Shown: in pieces, positions 6,362 to 6,847 of the stretch
Numbering within the stretch: the first letter of the stretch is position 1
Layout of the letters: each line of letters starts with the position of its first letter
Source of the DNA: Nocardioidaceae bacterium
Lineage (GTDB): Bacteria; Actinomycetota; Actinomycetes; Propionibacteriales; Nocardioidaceae
Direction: 5' to 3'
DNA: 6,847 nt
NCBI GenBank assembly: GCA_020438665.1
Contig: JAGQUE010000361.1
Span: forward strand, 1 to 6,847
Made by a program: the position numbers and the translations under genes
Notes under the pieces: model-generated
The model's input: the letters and a program-made list of their open reading frames with translations, nothing else
Database searches by the model: none
Told to the model about the DNA's origin: nothing

Positions 6362-6808
6362 ATGCGTCCTTCCCTGACCACCACCGCTCGCACCCGGCTC
6401 GGCGTCGGCGCCGCTGCGCTCGTCGCGACCGCCACCCTGCTGACCTCGTGCGGGTCCTCCGACTCGACGAGTGCGGCCTCCGACACCTCGGCCTCGGACG
6501 GCACCTCCGCGGCCGCCCAGCCCTCCGGCGCGCCCGGCGACGGCGGCCCGGGTGGCATGGACGAGACCCGGCTGACCAAGATCCGCGCCTGCCTCAAGGC
6601 CGCCGGACTCGACGACGAGCTGCCGTCGGGGATGCCGTCGGACCGGCCGAGCGACATGCCGTCCGACATGCCCAGCGATATGCCCACGGACATGCCGTCC
6701 GACCTGGGCAACGGTGGTCCCGGCGACTTCCTCTCCGAGGAGGCGCAGGCCGCGCTCACCGCCTGCGGCATCGAGCTGCCGACCCCGCCGATCGCCAGCG
6801 CCGGTTGA
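6362..6808 (+). CDS. Secreted lipoprotein with Pro-Ser-Asp-Met repeats and paired Cys motifs
   Basis: This 148-aa protein has a signal peptide with basic start (MRPSLTTTARTR), hydrophobic core (about 14-27) and lipobox LTSC, so Cys30 is the likely lipidated residue. A Ser/Asp/Ala/Gly-rich tether follows (31-65). A short predicted helix ends in RACLKAAGLDDELP (75-88). Seven tetrads of the form P-S/T-G/D-x fill 88-115, mostly PSDM. A second helix SEEAQAALTACGIELP (125-140) follows, then a short Pro-rich tail. The two Cys (77 and 135) sit in similar settings, A-C ... G-(L/I) ... ELP. AAGGAG at 6345-6350 precedes the ATG by 11 nt. The gene lies 39 bp after the membrane protein gene on the same strand and is probably the last gene of the operon, though the window ends soon after. 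I do not recognise a named family; similar Cys-Leu-x-x-x-Gly small proteins beside actinobacterial MacAB-type genes are known to me only as hypotheticals. Confidence 0.8.
   Translation: MRPSLTTTARTRLGVGAAALVATATLLTSCGSSDSTSAASDTSASDGTSAAAQPSGAPGDGGPGGMDETRLTKIRACLKAAGLDDELPSGMPSDRPSDMPSDMPSDMPTDMPSDLGNGGPGDFLSEEAQAALTACGIELPTPPIASAG
6623..6706 (+). repeat. Seven 12-bp tandem repeats encoding P-S/T-G/D-x tetrads
   Basis: Seven consecutive 12-nt units encode PSGM, PSDR, PSDM, PSDM, PSDM, PTDM and PSDL. Nucleotide divergence between units (CCGTCC, CCCAGC, CCCACG) with conserved protein pattern suggests the tetrad is selected at protein level rather than being very recent slippage. Confidence 0.85.
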
Positions 6809-6847
6809 GGACGTCCCACAGCGCTTCCCCGCCGGCTGAGGAGGTCG
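6800..6847. repeat. Imperfect direct repeat at the right edge, possibly the start of an interspersed element
   Basis: GCCGGTTGAGGACGTC (6800-6815) and GCCGGCTGAGGAGGTC (6831-6846) match at 14 of 16 positions. The left copy contains the lipoprotein stop codon. The form resembles the GGTTGAGGAG-type end of interspersed palindromic sequences I associate with Nocardioides and related genomes; the window ends before the second arm would appear. Otherwise 6809-6847 contains no gene or clear terminator. Confidence 0.4.

Noticed and set aside
6005..6706. 12-bp tandem repeats considered as a CRISPR-like array
   Set aside because: The units are contiguous, in frame and without spacers; they are protein-coding tetrapeptide repeats.

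Overview
This 6.8 kb window comes from a high-GC Gram-positive bacterium. I infer an actinobacterium of the Nocardioides or Intrasporangiaceae type. The reasons are very high GC at third codon positions, GTG starts, two likely leaderless genes with TAGxCT -10 boxes 7 nt before GTG, an actinobacterial-style dihydrolipoyl dehydrogenase N-terminus, and a TTGAGGAG-like intergenic repeat at the right edge. The genus is a guess.

Layout, left half: the left edge holds the first 46 codons of lpdA (minus strand). Diverging from it is a small gamma-glutamylcyclotransferase-like protein (208-660). This converges on an uncharacterised 193-aa protein (676-1257, minus), whose start faces a divergent cytosolic papain-like (C1) cysteine peptidase (1349-2164) with a complete Gln/Cys/His/Asn active site. 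A hairpin directly after the peptidase stop separates it from the right half.

Layout, right half (2283-6808): a tightly packed plus-strand operon encodes a MacAB-type ABC efflux system in a Gram-positive setting. The first gene is a membrane-anchored MacA/HlyD adaptor. It overlaps a MacB/LolD-type ATPase by GTGA, which in turn overlaps a MacB/FtsX-type permease by GTGA. The permease is followed by a single-pass membrane protein with an extracytoplasmic beta-rich domain, and then a lipoprotein. The last two are not families I can name firmly, but both carry the same unusual tetrapeptide repeat (Pro-Ser-Gly/Asp-Met) and share a 19-nt identical stretch, so they look like dedicated accessory parts of the pump. 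An 11-bp-period direct repeat upstream of the adaptor gene is a candidate operator.

How the genes would work together: the ATPase and permease drive conformational changes that the long coiled-coil adaptor transmits outside the membrane. With no TolC partner visible, the lipoprotein and the membrane-anchored protein may capture substrate or contact the cell wall. The substrate is unknown. The most interesting material is this accessory pair, the unusual adaptor, and the non-canonical active-site positions in two of the left-hand genes.
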